Of a stretch of 64,000 bases of DNA, positions 18,671-30,909 are shown piece by piece. Made by a program: the position numbers and the translations under genes. The DNA is from Centrapalus pauciflorus (lineage: Eukaryota; Streptophyta; Magnoliopsida; Asterales; Asteraceae), in the NCBI GenBank assembly GCA_020465985.1, contig JAANYP010006941.1, positions 23,871-87,870 of the forward strand, written 5' to 3'. Numbering within the stretch: the stretch's first letter is position 1; every line of letters starts with the position of its first letter. Below the pieces are notes generated by a model that did not search any database, was not told where the DNA came from, and worked only from the letters and a program-made list of their open reading frames with translations.

Positions 18671-20677
18671 TGTAACATCCCTACTTTTCAAATACATGTA
18701 ATTTGCAAGTTAAGACTCAATTATTGTATTATTGGATATTTACGACTGAATTCTTAGTAAATTTCGATCACAATTAAAAAATGAGAAAAAATGAGGAGAA
18801 ATCCTCATCGTAGTTTTTTGAGCAAGCATAACAATGAGAAACCGATCCGGACACTTAAAATCGGTTAAATAAGAAAATATAAAGTTGAGTGGTGTATTAT
18901 GCAAAAGTGATAAAGTACTAAATAAAAAGGGAGAAAAGTCTTCATTTTAACAATCTCCTTCTCTCTCTACTTTCAATCGTCTCTCACTCTCTCTCTCTAA
19001 CCTCACGGTTTCAATCCAAGAAACCCCAAAGATCACCAAATTGAAGTGCAAAAGTTGGAATTAAGTGACAAACAAGGAACTATAGCTACTGCAAACAACG
19101 ATTTAAGGTAAAAATCATTCTATTTTACGATATTTTGATGTGTTGGGTTCGGTTTTCATAAAAACGGAATCAAAGGATTTAAGTAGCAAATGTTAATGCA
19201 TGTTGAATGTTGTGATGGATATGTTTAAATCGAGTGTTGATAATGTAGTATACCAAATTTCATATTCAAATTCCAATTCTAAGTATGATTTTGGAATCAA
19301 GTGTGTGTTTTAGTGTGTGTGTTCATCGATAATTGATGAAAAGTGGACAAAGATGGACTATTTTAGAACATTGGTGTTAAGTTTTAAGTTAAAAGAGTAC
19401 ATGTAAGTTCATATTTGCAATTTTAGATACAAAAACATGCAAAAATGGTCAAAAAGTATATTCTGGAAAATGTTGGAAAATATATAAGTATGAACTCGGT
19501 CCATAGAACACGATTCGGTTCATCCGAGTTCGGACCCGCTACCCAATTCGGACCAATCCGAATTCGGGTCTTAACCGATTTTGGACCGTATGCAATTTCG
19601 GATGGTAATTATCAAGAAAATTTAGTAAGTCTAGGAAGCCAATTCGGATCAACTGTTCATCCGAAGTTCGGATGAAGTCTCAAATATAGTTACTAAGGAT
19701 GGACCTCGGACCATCCGGATTTCGGATCATCCGAAATTCGGATGTGGTCCGAATTCAGTTCAATTTCACTTAATTTTCAGAATTTAAGTTTTAAGCAATT
19801 ACTGACATTAAATCATTATTACACTGACTTGACAGATCATTGTGGTGTTGTCTGACACACATTGATTCAGAGGCAATTTACACTGTACAAACCACTGTGA
19901 GTAATAGATTATCATTCTAACATTTATTGTCTTTACATTCACGTTTTACATATTAAATGGCATGTTCACATTGTTCATATACATCAATTGGCACTCATGA
20001 ATGATTTGTTGTTATGATGCACACTTGTACTTGACATGTAACAAACATGTAGCCTGCGTTCGTTTGAAAGTGCATCTATTTACATCATGCTTGCACTGTA
20101 TGATCATTACTTCACAATCTGATGCGACCTGGACTGGGGCTGACAGCAGGCCACTGTTGGGGACTGATCATCCCTTCGTTATCCTGGTCAGGTTCGGCAC
20201 ATCCCCGATCAGTATTTTGAACTGCCAACCCCATGCTTGCACTGCATGGTTTTCACATACTATGGGGCTTACACTGCCAGTTTTCACACTATGCTTGTAA
20301 AGAATTATTTGTTGAATGTATAATCTGTTATCTCACTAAGCAAATTAATTAGCTTACTGTTGACTCACAATGTTTACAGGCAAAGGCAAAGGTGTAGCTG
20401 GACCTTCTTCTTGTGCATTTCAATTCAATATCCCGGAGACTTTAGAAGCTATTGGTACACGGATGTTTGTAGCTTTGGGCTGAGATTTGATATTTTTAAA
20501 ACAAGTTATGATGTTGTAATAGTTAGACTTAATCACTGTAAACAAGTACTTTTATTGCTTTAGTGTGAAACTGCTTAAATCTGAATTAAACATCAATTTT
20601 AGTTAACATGATAATCATTGGGTTGTGTGTTGATCCTGATGATTTCAATTATATCATTAATTCATGAGGACGTCACA
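18671..20677 (+). repeat. 3' LTR of the chromovirus
   Basis: 2,007 bp, TGTAACATCCC...GACGTCACA, similar throughout to the 5' LTR apart from the solo-LTR insertion. Intron-like signals: donor at 19108-19109 (TTAAG|GTAAAA) and acceptor TTTACAG ending at 20379, 298 nt from the LTR end. The micro-frame after the acceptor has lost its stop (TAG to TGT). Confidence 0.93.
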
Positions 20678-20721
20678 TTTAATATCTCTATCTAATATAT
20701 ATATATATGTATATATATATA

Positions 20722-21108
20722 TAGAATATGGTTCGAGAGAGTACCATCCAAATGCAGCGCACCAGAAGGTACCACCTTAAAAAACACTTTTTAAATTTTT
20801 TTTTCATAAACATGTTTTAATTAACATTATGAAGATCGTATGTAAATTTCACATACATTCACATCTCTTAGCTCCTAAAAAATGATGTGAACACACACTT
20901 ACATAATTTTGAAGACATGTGAACATGCATTTATGTGATGTGTGTTTTCATGCACTTAGAGTGTTCGGATTTGCGTCAAATTCACATATGATCTGTGTAA
21001 TGTTAATTAGAACATGTTCATGAAAAAAAATTTCAAAAAAATTACTTTTAAGGGTGGTACCTTCTGATGCGCTGCATTAGAGGTGGTACTCACTTGAACC
21101 TAAATCTA
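20722..21108. mobile_element. (TA)n-flanked MITE with TAG-N5-GGTTC termini
   Basis: Left end TAGAATATGGTTC, right end reverse complement TAGATTTAGGTTC, with imperfect inverted arms (GTACCA..CAGCGCA..AGAAGGTACCACC) of more than 100 bp. It is flanked on both sides by TA repeats (about 20696-20721 and 21108-21127), so a target duplication cannot be read. The terminal spacing matches the large Mutator-like element at 41743-48820. It lies about 0.9 kb upstream of the RAD52-like start codon. Confidence 0.8.
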
Positions 21109-21127
21109 TATATATATATATATATAT

Positions 21128-21989
21128 GTTATAATTATATATATATATGATATTTATTTTTTTCCAAACACTGCTTTATATTTTTTTAATTATTCATGTC
21201 TAATAATATTTTTGTCTGTTTAAACTTTAGTTGGTGTAACAAAGTCATACGTACATTTTCATGTATATACTGATTTGACGGTGATTTTTTTTTACGATTA
21301 CAGATGAAGACTATCTTAATTTTAATTTTTATGATAATCCATTAATCGAATTATTATGTAATATATTTTACTTTAATTTAAAAAAATGTTTTTTATTAAA
21401 TAATAAAAAAATTAATAAGGCTACAAAAATTTTATTATATGGATATTTCTGTCTTCATGTATTAATTTTAGGGTTCATCATGAAAATACCAACGTACTTT
21501 AACGGTTTTTGCGTTTTTATATCTTAATATTATTTTTTTTTTCAGAAAATATCTTAAGTTAAATTTTTTTAGTTTTGTAAAATTTGATTATTAAAATCGG
21601 TTATATTAGTAATCGGGTTTTTAAAAACTGAAAAACTGATTCTAATATTTAAATTTAACTAAACCAAAAATAAAAAATTAACTTGAATATTTTTATTGAA
21701 TAAAAAATAACATCAAAGGTTGAAAACGCAAAAAACGTACAAGCATATTCGTTTTTTTTTTTTCATAATAAATTCTTTATAATTTTCATCCAAACAATAA
21801 TCAGTAATGATTCATTTTATTTGAATAATAGATTCATTTCATTCTAATGCAAAATAACTATTAATTTCCGTTTGCAATTTCGTTACTTTGTCCTTCTAAA
21901 TCGTGAAAATTTAAACCCTCGAAGCAAACACAGGGTTTTTTTTTTTTCATTTTTGGTACCAGAAAGGCAGAAAGTCTGAAACTGAAACA
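21128..21989 (+). promoter_or_regulatory. Upstream region of the RAD52-like gene
   Basis: AT-rich sequence with poly-T runs and no other gene. The proximal 90 bases before the ATG (about 21900-21989) are presumably 5' UTR. I see no unambiguous TATA box and do not place the promoter more exactly. Confidence 0.4.
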
Positions 21990-24900
21990 ATGGCGTTTTG
22001 TCGGATGAAATCAGTGAGTCAGGTGTCTACTAAGTCACTATCGGCAGCATTAAGATTCCGATCGCCGGAAGTAATCGGAGCTAGACCTGATTCACATACT
22101 CACAGTGTATTTTATTCTACAAAGAGAGTGAAAAAAGAAGAGATAGAGGTAGCTGCGCCGCCACCTGACGACGATATTCCGACGTCGGGGATAAGCCGTC
22201 CGATTTCCGAAATTCTCAAGGAACTGAACAAGAAAGTTCCGGATTCTCTCATCAGAGCTCGAACTGAAGCCAATGGCGTATCTATCAAATACATTCCATG
22301 GTTTGTTTATTGTCTGTCACTCATTGTTATTCCTTTTTTCTTAATTTAGGTTAAGTGCGAGATTTCTCACAAAAATAATACCAGTTTTCTGATTTTTGCT
22401 TGATTGTTACTTTAGTCTTGTAGGCGGTCACAATTTCAGTTTTACTTATGAATGTTGGTTGGTTTGCGATGAAATTGTTAACCTAATTCAATGAAAAACG
22501 TTCTGAAATTGTTAACCTAAGTGAAATTCTCAATCAGTAGTTTAGATTATATGAAAATGTTGTTTTGAACTTTTGAGCATGGATATTTACTGCTAATGGT
22601 TTTTGTGATAGAAAAGCAGTTGTTTGGTTGGGAACCCATTCGTTGCCGATGCTAGGTGGCTGCCTAAATCACTTTTAAGAACATTAGTATTAGTTTTTGA
22701 AGGATTATTACTATGATTAGTGATTAAGGAAAGTATGCTTTCTACTTGCAATTGGTGGCCTGTGTGTTCCTTGTTCAGTGGCTTCCAATAACTGTTTGGA
22801 CTTGGCATTCATCTTATAAAAATGAATAGCCGACTATGGATATATAAATACTCATAAGTACCGTGTCTACGTTGTGGGTGTTCCCTGATTTATGCTGAGT
22901 CCAAAGTCTTAAATCGAGCTCATCATATGGGTGCCTCAAAACTATTGCCCTTATATACATATGTCCGAGTAATTAATCTAAAAGAATTTTTTACTGTACG
23001 TAGTTATTATGTGATGCTGGGAGAGTACCCTTTTATATCGAGTATTCTGTTGGCTCCAAGAAGATAGGATTTGATGCATTATAATCATCTTAGTATTGGG
23101 CATTTGCATCGATAAGTATTTCCGAAATAAAACTGGAAGAAAAGTTTCCATTGTAACATTTATCTTATGAAGTTTGATGTGGTTTCCTTTAAGTTCTAAA
23201 GATGTTATGTACACTACCTTTTTGTTATGAAAGTTGGGTGTTTTGTGTACCCATCAATTTTATCAAGATAGTTTAGAATTCACAACACTTTTTCCCTACT
23301 TAATAGGGGCAATTTACAAAACTAGCAACTTTTTGTTTTTTACAATTTATAGCAACGTTATTTTTTATCATTAATAGCATCAACTTTTATATTTTTTATC
23401 GTTTACAACAAAAAGTAAAAAAAAAGTCGACGCTACAAATTGTAAAAATACAAAAGTTGATGTTACTAATCATATAAAATATTAAAATTGATGCTTTTAA
23501 TCATAAAGATACAAAAGTTGATGTTCTTAATGATAGAAAATAAATAATGTTGCTATAAACAATTTTAAAAAAAAAGTTTTGTTGCCATTTTCGGCAATTG
23601 GCCCACTTAAATATCCATTTACCCATTTGATGATGTTGAAAATCAGTTCTGAACTTCTAATGTTATGGAACTAGTTGGAAGATGATATTGAATTTTGTTT
23701 CTAAATAAAGGGACTAATATGATTTTCGATTCTTTACTGTCAGGCATATAGTGAACAGGATAATGAATTTGCATGCTCCAGGTATGTCAAAGATCGTAAC
23801 TAAATTATCATTTTTACGTATTATATGTTACTTCCATTTGGTTATTATATTGTTCATAAATATATATAATCTTAATTTATCGTAGAATGGTCTGGGGAAG
23901 TCCGAAGCATCAACTATTCAGCTGATGGGAAATCTGTCTCTGTTACTTATCGTGTAACAATCTACGGGACTGATGCAGAGGTATGGCTTTTGTTTTAAAA
24001 CTTACTTCTAATCTTGTTCTTGATGAGTATGCACTTTACGCATTGATCATTATATCGTAGAAAAAGTTTGTGTGAAATCTAGATGTGATTTCTAGAAACC
24101 ATCTGCTGAGCTCTACTCCTTTTGTCCCAAAGAATTGAATTATTTGACATTTTGACTTTACACATAGTTTAATTGAGATTATTGACTATTGGTTAACCAT
24201 CTAAAAATGCCTCTAATTGTGGTACAAGATAGTAGTAACAAAAACTAACGGTGCGTATGGTTCGTGGAATAACATTTGATGGAATTGGAATTTAAAATAG
24301 CTTGTTTGGAATTGGAACTTTAGATTACAAAAATAAAGAGTAAAACTTTATTTATATTCCATCAAAATGATTGTTTATAGGAATTTATCATTCCTACCAA
24401 CTTGTAAATGAATTTAGATTCCAACTATTCACTACCAATACCCTTAGTCAAACGCTATAAATTATTTTCTATCCCTCCCCCACCAAGTACACTAACAACT
24501 AAATTTAAATCCAATTCATTTGAATTTCATTCCGCAAGCCAAACGGCCACTAAAGGAATACAATTGTAGAATTGACGTGTGAAATTTCATTAACCAGTTA
24601 CTTTAGATAGAGGTTGCTATTTCAACCCATTTATAAGTAAAGGTTAATCTGGGTCATATTTTATTTATAAAACGTCAAATTGCTAAAAGAGAAACATGTC
24701 AAATGGATCGAAATTTGCAAAAAAGAAAAGTATTAAAATGTTTACAAACCGATAACTCGTATTGTTTTTCAATACAAGTTTTCCTACCATATTTAATAAA
24801 TTAACTTCGTGTACTTTTTTAGCTGATCAAAGCTTAAAATTGACTTGTTTTGATCTGTTACCCGACCTGTCTAATCTAACCATTTTGAGTTACCCGACCT

Positions 24901-25072
24901 GTCTAATCTAACCATTTTGACTTTTGACCAGATATTTAGGGAATCGACAGGAACTTCATCGGTTGGTGAGGCAATGTATGGTGATCCAGTGCAGATTGCA
25001 GAAGCCATGGCATTTCGTCGAGCTTGTGCCCGTTTTGGACTCGGGCTTCATCTTTATCACGAGGAGTTGTAG
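21990..25072 (+). CDS. RAD52-1: RAD52-like single-strand DNA-binding protein (RAD52-1/ODB1 type)
   Basis: Four exons: 21990-22300, 23744-23781, 23886-23980 and 24932-25072 (585 nt, 194 residues), all with GT-AG introns and consistent phase. The protein starts MAFCRMKSVSQVSTKSLSAA, a basic, Ser/Ala-rich, acid-free presequence typical of organelle targeting. The core has SGISRPISEILKELNKKVP, IKYIPWHIVNRIMNLHAPEW, SGEVRSINYS, VTYRVTIYGTDAEIFRESTG and the close GDPVQIAEAMAFRRACARFG...LYHEEL. Plant RAD52-like proteins keep only the N-terminal annealing domain and act in strand annealing and homology-directed repair in organelles and the nucleus. Isoforms are known in Arabidopsis; I chose RAD52-1 over plastid RAD52-2 from the IPWHIVNR and LYHEEL wording. 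The gene appears intact; introns 1 and 3 carry MITEs. Confidence 0.92.
23303..23608. mobile_element. Foldback MITE in intron 1 of the RAD52-like gene
   Basis: The left arm (GGGGCAATTTACAAAACTAGCAAC) is imperfectly complementary to the right arm (GTTGCCATTTTCGGCAATTGGCCC), and the arms continue with ATAGCAACGTT-type words inside. ACTTAA is present just outside both ends, but a full duplication is not exact. A Mutator-type foldback element is likely. Confidence 0.55.
24249..24550. mobile_element. Tourist-like (PIF/Harbinger) MITE in intron 3
   Basis: Left end CGGTGCGTATGGTTCGTGGAAT and right-end reverse complement GTGGCCGTTTGGCTTGCGGAAT are imperfect inverted repeats. Both flanks are TAA (24246-24248 and 24551-24553), the 3-bp duplication expected for this superfamily. 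It lies wholly in intron 3 and does not touch splice sites. Confidence 0.65.
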
Positions 25073-25429
25073 CTTTTATCGACTATCGACTCATGGTAGT
25101 AATTTGTAGCCAACTTCCTGCTATAGCAGTTAATGCTTTAACCACAATTTTTCATCGCATATTCACTGGGTGTGTGAAGCTATAGAATCACAAGCTTGTT
25201 GATCCAGCCTTTTGAGTTGCTTACATTTTATGTAGCCCATTTTACAAACACCCCAGTGGTTTCGGCGTGTGCGATTCTGTATGGTTTGGTTTGATCGGAA
25301 CAAAACATGAATGGTTTATTGTTGAGTTCCTTATTCGCGAACCGTTTGTAAAATTTAACTTAGTGGTCTAGTTTCTAAGTCAGTTATACCGTTACTTACT
25401 TTTGTTTCGTTGTTAAAAATGAATGGGAA
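25073..25429 (+). other. Downstream (3' UTR) region of the RAD52-like gene
   Basis: This follows the stop codon. No second gene is visible and no canonical AATAAA signal is obvious. The transcript probably ends within the first few hundred bases. Confidence 0.4.
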
Positions 25430-25997
25430 ATTTGCGCAAAAACTTTTAAGTTGGACCATTTTTGTGATTAAAACTGACAACCATTTTTTATTGTACAAAA
25501 AAACCTCCAACTAACTAGAATTATCAAAATAATGTCTTTTTCAAAAAAATAAAAATAAAAATTGCAACCTGATGAATCGGTTGTAATATGCTGACCAACC
25601 AATTCTCTCCGATGAACCTTTGCTCCAACGAACTCAATTGTTTGACGAACCCCCTTGTCCGACAAACCCCATATCCGGTAACCAAATCACACAAAAAATC
25701 CAAAGATTATAAAGATGAAGAAGACAATATATAAACCGATGAACACAAACCATGATTCAATTCTACATTTTTGTTGATTTCTTTGTTCAAATATGCGTTT
25801 TTTTCTTAGATATTACTTTTTCGCGAAATTTCAGTGGTCACCGGCGACTTGTCGAAGGAGGTCAGTGTGTTTCACCCGCATGTAACCAATAATATCCATT
25901 TTTTTAGATTTTAGTGGTTGGGGTTTTTTGTGCAAATTAAAATTGGTTAGGGGTTTAGTCTAAAATAGTCCAACTTGGAGGTTTTTTGCACAAATTA
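25430..25997. mobile_element. Foldback repeat downstream of the RAD52-like gene
   Basis: Ends are inverted: GGGAAATTTGCGCAAAAAC...AAGTTGGACCATTT at the left against AAATAGTCCAACTT...TTTTTTGCACAAATTACC at the right. It has the organisation of a Mutator-type foldback MITE. A clean 9-bp duplication is not visible. Confidence 0.5.
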
Positions 25998-26489
25998 CCG
26001 GAAATCAATCTCACATGTTTGGTATTGATATCTTAACCAAAACATCGGCCGAAAATATAGGAAGGCATTTGTCTAATTTGTCTAATGTTTGATCGTCATA
26101 GTGGAATCTTAAAGGTACTTAACAAGTAAGAATCCACAATGAATACATCTTTTTATTTGCTAACAAAAACTTCCATAGTGTCGAACCGATTGTTTAAATT
26201 TTTTTCATAGGTCTTGTTTACGACACTTCGTTAACAATTTTCATGATAAATTGACAAGTTTCGTGACTCAAAATTGAAAACTTTAGCTTATCGAAATGAA
26301 AGTCAAAATCAAGTTCGTAAGTTTAATTCAATTTTAGAGGAAAATAGAAAATCTAAATCCACAAACTCGCCTGAAAGACCTTGTAAGTTGTAACAATATG
26401 ATAGATGTTTTCACATATTTAAAAATAATTCACAATATAATACGGATATAGAGCCCAATTAAACATTTTCATTAAACATAAACTCAGGT

Positions 26490-26881
26490 TAATATCGAGA
26501 AAACTCTATTAACTTTTTTCATTTTCGTGATTAAGTTCCTAAACTTTTATCTTTAAGTTTAAGTCCTTAAACTATTTTTGTCTTATTCAAAAGTGTATAT
26601 TTGACATATTTGACCGGTTACCAAACAAATAATTTTAGTTTTTTTTTTACTTGATTAATGTTGGAAAAAACTCACTATCTTTTCAAATTTTAGTGATTAA
26701 GCCCCTAAACGTTTTGTTTTATCAGTTGTGTATACCGGCTAATCCGGTAACTGGTCAAAAATATATAATATTGAATAAGACAAACATAGTTTAGGGACTT
26801 TAACAATTAAAAAAAAAGTTTAGGGACTTAAATGAGATTATAAGAAAATAAGTTGATTGAGTTTTTTCAATATTAACACTA
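26490..26881. mobile_element. Second foldback repeat downstream of the RAD52-like gene
   Basis: The left part (ATTAAGTTCCTAAACTTT, GTCCTTAAACTATTTTTGT) is repeated inverted in the right part (ACAAACATAGTTTAGGGAC, AAAGTTTAGGGACTTAA). Termini near GGTTAATATCGAGAAAAC and TTTTTTCAATATTAAC complete the arms. This family carries words about a CCTAAAC/GTTTAGG inverted pair; no coding content. Confidence 0.5.
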
Positions 26882-28316
26882 AACTATTAATGTGATTTCG
26901 CTCACTTTACGGCCCAAACATCGAGTAAAATGAATCAAATTACGAAAAAATGTTCATCGAGTTAACAGTGTTCTGTATAATAAATTGCATGCTAACGATT
27001 GGGAACTATGTGTTTATGTCCATTTGCGTGTAAGCCAGAACGAGAGTCTTCTATCTTAAATTTAAATATTATTCTTCAAAAGATTACCAAAAGTCAGGAG
27101 ATTCCACTCTAGCTCCAAGTCAATCAGTGATGTGAACAGACGTGTCCTTACCCTTGTCTATGCCTCAAGATTTAAAAACTAAAGGGATTAGCAACATCGT
27201 TGATAAATGAGTTGCTAGATTGATATAGAATACAAACATATAGAATAAACATGTATGTCATGAATGTGCCAACAATACAACATGCAAGTGATCAACAATA
27301 GTATGAATTGCCACCTTGTGGTTGCCACAATGGATATGTTTGCACAACTATTTGTAGCTTCAAATTATAGCTTTTAGGTACGGTAGCTTTTGAAAGAACT
27401 GAAGTTTTTAGTTTTTATAAAGTCTAATAAAAACAGTTGTAGTTGTAGCTTTTAGAATTAAATGATATAAAATGACATTAATATTAATTTAAAGTTGTAG
27501 TTTATAATTATTACGAGGGTAAAAAGGTAAATTTGTTAGATCAAAGCTCAAGCTCCTTTTTTTAAAGTTACTTTAACTAGCCTCTCGTGGAAGTGCTTTT
27601 GAGTGCTTTCATTTTGAATCAAAAGCTCAAGCTCCTATATACCAAACGGAGATTTTGAGTTTTAGTTTCTAAAAATAAAAAGTTAAGCTCCTAAAAGCTC
27701 CCAAAAACTCCTAAAAGCTCGCAGAAGCTCATCGTCAAAGACGCCCTATAAGCTAACCAAACAAGGGGTTATAGTGAAATTAGTGGGCGTTACATGGTTG
27801 TGTTGCTTACCGCAAAGTGTCATATAGATTTAGCCCTAAACCAGTTAGTTCGTTCCACCTGATTACCGCTATTAGGCTTATCAGCATTGCGTAACACCAC
27901 ACGATTGCCTCGCTTACCGCAAAATGTCACATAGGTCGTGATTTTACACAATATGTTACTACATGGTTGTCTAGCTTATCGTAAAATGCCACATAGGTCG
28001 TAGCAACATACAATACGGTTATTACTTTAGACTTACCATTGCCTTAGGCTTAACGATTAAACAGTCTCATCCAAAAAATTAATGGTCCAACGATATATGT
28101 ATGGAAGCATGGAACAAATGCTCATTAACAATAATTTAGGATGCTCAACAAAGATAACATGGTAATAAGCAACAACAATAACAAGAAAGATAACATGTAT
28201 TCACATGTGTGCAAAGTCAATAATATATCAATCCTAGAATTCATAATTGTCAGCACAATCTAGCCTCGGCTTCTCAAACCGACCTCAATTGACCAAATCA
28301 ATATTAAGTCACTTTG
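26882..28316. repeat. Intergenic sequence with a hAT-like repeat and an imperfect tandem repeat
   Basis: Around 27340-27750 TAGCTTTTAGG-like and CTCCTAAAAGCTC-like words face each other, as in hAT-type MITEs; boundaries are unclear. Between 27780 and 28010 a word like GCTTACCGCAAAATGTCACATA recurs three times with drift (near 27808, 27912 and 27971). No gene is visible. Confidence 0.4.
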
Positions 28317-28321
28317 GATTA

Positions 28322-28717
28322 TGTTATTATTTTAGCACAATGTGTAACCGGTAGTTAATTCAGGTTGGACCTATAACAAGTTTGGGGGTGTGGAGTATAA
28401 CAAGTTTGGGGGTGTGGAGTACACACTTGTATAAGGTTGGCCTGAATCAAGACACACGCTTCTTATTGTCTACACACAAAAACAAGTGGTTACAACCTTT
28501 GGCCACCTTTGGCCTTATGGTGGTGGTTACAACTTTTGGCATTATGGTGATGGTAACAACCTTTGGCTTTATGATGGTGGTTACAACCTTTGGCTTTATG
28601 GTGGTTAATTACAACCTTTGGCTTTATGGTGATGGTTACAACATTTGGCTTTATGGTGGTTAATTGCCAACATGCCTATATATACAAACTTTGTTCGATG
28701 ACAAGTCTCATGCATAG
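28322..28717 (+). repeat. 5' LTR of the Copia element, left part
   Basis: It matches the 3' LTR from 59677. It contains a 24-bp direct duplication (TATAACAAGTTTGGGGG...) near 28373-28420 that is single in the 3' LTR. A 27- to 30-bp minisatellite follows, then CTATATATAC (28675-28684), a TATA-like box. It is interrupted at 28718 by the chromovirus-related insertion with duplication CATAG. Confidence 0.9.
28490..28665 (+). repeat. Minisatellite inside the Copia LTR
   Basis: About six imperfect copies of a unit like GGTTACAACCTTTGGCTTTAT with short variable spacers (GGTGGT, GGTGAT, GGTTAATT). The 3' LTR holds a comparable set (59815-60530) split by a hAT MITE. It sits just upstream of the TATA-like box, so it may act as a promoter-proximal repeat. 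Confidence 0.75.
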
Positions 28718-28931
28718 TGTAACAACCCAACTTTTAGCCCAACTAAATATCTGATCATCGAACCAATAATGTAATATTATTACATTATTTTGAATTATAA
28801 TTTAATTAAGTTTAATTAAATTATATAAATATTTAAATTATGAATTAATAAATTATTAAAGATAATTAAATAAGAGAGATATAAGATACAAAAGTAATAG
28901 TGAGTTAAGTAGCAAATATAACTAGTTGAAG

Positions 28932-28939
28932 TATATAAA
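28932..28939 (+). promoter_or_regulatory. TATA box in LTR
   Basis: TATATAAA lies about 40 bases upstream of a CT-repeat initiator-like tract. The second LTR repeats it at 34876-34883. Confidence 0.55.
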
Positions 28940-29333
28940 CGAAAATTAAGATCATAAAAATCAGATTTTTGACTCTCTCTCTACTCTCTCTCTAGATTTC
29001 TCTCTCTACTCTCTCTCTCTAAGATTTCTTCCAAACCGACCGTCCGATTATCAAGATTTATACGTTACCGGAAAGATCTCGAAGCATACAACAACAATCT
29101 ACTATTATATGCGTGATTTCGTACGAATTTGAGGTAAGAAATTACGTATTAAGCTTCTATATTTTCGGTTTTAAAGTTAGGAATTCGAATTTAGCATTTT
29201 CATGAAATTAAAGATAGTTTAACTTGAGATTTAACTAGAATAAGTATAATATAAGTGAACCTAGGAGTAATACTTAACATATTTTGTGATTTTAGACCTA
29301 AAACGCATGTTTTTAAAGATATAAATGATGAAC

Positions 29334-29720
29334 AAATTCGAAATATCAAGAACAAACTCGAAATACATGAACAAACTCGACATTTGACCTTAAATTCGAA
29401 TATTGTTCGAATTTGACATTAGAATCGAGGGAGGCCTTCGAATTTAACTATTGTATTCGAATTTGTCCATCAAATCAAGAATAGGATTCGAATATAGTCA
29501 TTAAGTTCGAATGGGCTTTGAATTTAGTCATTAAGTTCGAAATTGATACCTCAAATATAGCATCATTTTCGAATTTAAGCATAAAATTAAGACTAGGAGT
29601 TCGAATTTGACTATAATCGGAATGATAGATTCGAATTTAGTCCTAGGATTCGAGTTTTGCATATATATTCGATCTTAATGTCTTTAAGCTTAGCATGTAT
29701 TCGAATTTGATACATAAAGT
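29334..29720 (+). repeat. TTCGAA-word array in the LTR
   Basis: About a dozen TTCGAA words (mostly AATTCGAATTT or GTTCGAATTTG) are irregularly spaced 15-40 bp apart in otherwise AT-rich sequence, inside the presumed LTR intron. The 3' LTR repeats it at about 35275-35665. Similar words fill the LTR of the unrelated element at 356-961. Confidence 0.75.
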
Positions 29721-30909
29721 CGAAACTCACTCCCTAGATTTGGATATCTTGAATAAAACACATAGAAAACACATAAATTAACAAGATAGTTAGCAAAATG
29801 ATTATATATATGTGTAAATGTGTGTGGGATATATGATTATGAATTAAACTTAATTACAACAACATGATAAATATGCATACATTCAAATATGTGAATGGGG
29901 GATAAATTAATAGAAATTAAGGCTTATTAACTAAATCAAATGAGTTGAATAATGATTTAACAAGAAATTAATATCACATGATAATGATTGGATGAAACGA
30001 AGTAAGAAATATATGATCATATGATCAAGTTATGAGATTTTGAGATTAAAAGACCAACGAACGAACCGTGAGCATTATTAAACGAATGAATACTGAATAT
30101 ACTATTCAGATGATATAAAGGCTAATAAATATCAGAAATGATATGATTAACAGATTGAGAAACAAGCAAAATGATAAGCATCTGAAAATCTGATATAAGT
30201 CAGATTGTAAGCAACAGAGCCAGAGCCAGAAAGTGCAAATAACCAATAACTGTGAGTTGTAGATTTTACTTTAACTGTAAATTATGTGAATTGAGACTTT
30301 TGTTGCATGATCCTGATTTTATTGGCATTCTGATCTTGAGCTTATTGATATATATTATCTTAGTATATTTACTATGATTTGTTGAGCTGAGCATTTATTC
30401 TTCCAGAATCTATTTCATTGATGAGTCATTTGATTGTTAAGCTTAACTCCATCACTATTGCTCAGTGTTGGGTTAATGTTAGGCTTATGATGTGCTGATT
30501 TACGTGATGAAAGCACAGAGGGTAGCTAGAGCTGAGCATTCCGATGATATCCATATAGAGCAATTACTGGTAGCTAGCCCAGTACGTGGCTGATCCCCAC
30601 TAATGATGCGTGTGTATGGAGTTATCATCATCCGAGCATTCCTTATGAATTTGCCTAAAAGTCTCAAGAGCAACAACAGTTTTATACTGGGAGCTGAGCA
30701 AAGTCGCGCATCTAAAGAGCATTAATTGGCCAATGTCCCTTCGAGATTGAGCTGTGCATGAGCCTAGTGCAGTGCATAAGCAATAGAGCTGAGCAGTGCA
30801 TGAGCCGAGTGCAGTGCATGTGCTTCCGCGTTCATAATTGCATGTTAAATGTGAAATTCTACATTCTCACTAAGCAAATAAGCTTACCCCGTTGTTGCAT
30901 TATTTTTCA

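Larger units (their letters stand above)
4237..20677 (+). mobile_element. Complete Ty3/Gypsy chromovirus with two nested insertions
   Basis: The element is bounded by TG...CA and flanked by 5-bp duplications TTTAA (4232-4236 and 20678-20682). Order: 5' LTR 4237-8463, primer site 8468-8480, broken gag, protease, reverse transcriptase, RNase H, integrase and chromodomain, a purine-rich tract, then 3' LTR 18671-20677. The TGTAACATCC LTR start, the C-terminal chromodomain and the GACGAAGTT word before the 3' LTR suggest the Tekay/Del lineage; that lineage call is from family knowledge. A solo LTR (4789-6998) and a Copia-like element (13188-18519) are nested in it. Several frameshifts and stops make it non-functional. 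Confidence 0.93.

Noticed and set aside
28480..28670. Regularly spaced repeats considered as a CRISPR-like array
   Set aside because: Units and spacers are both repetitive and variable, the sequence lies in a plant LTR, and the 3' LTR shares it: a minisatellite.
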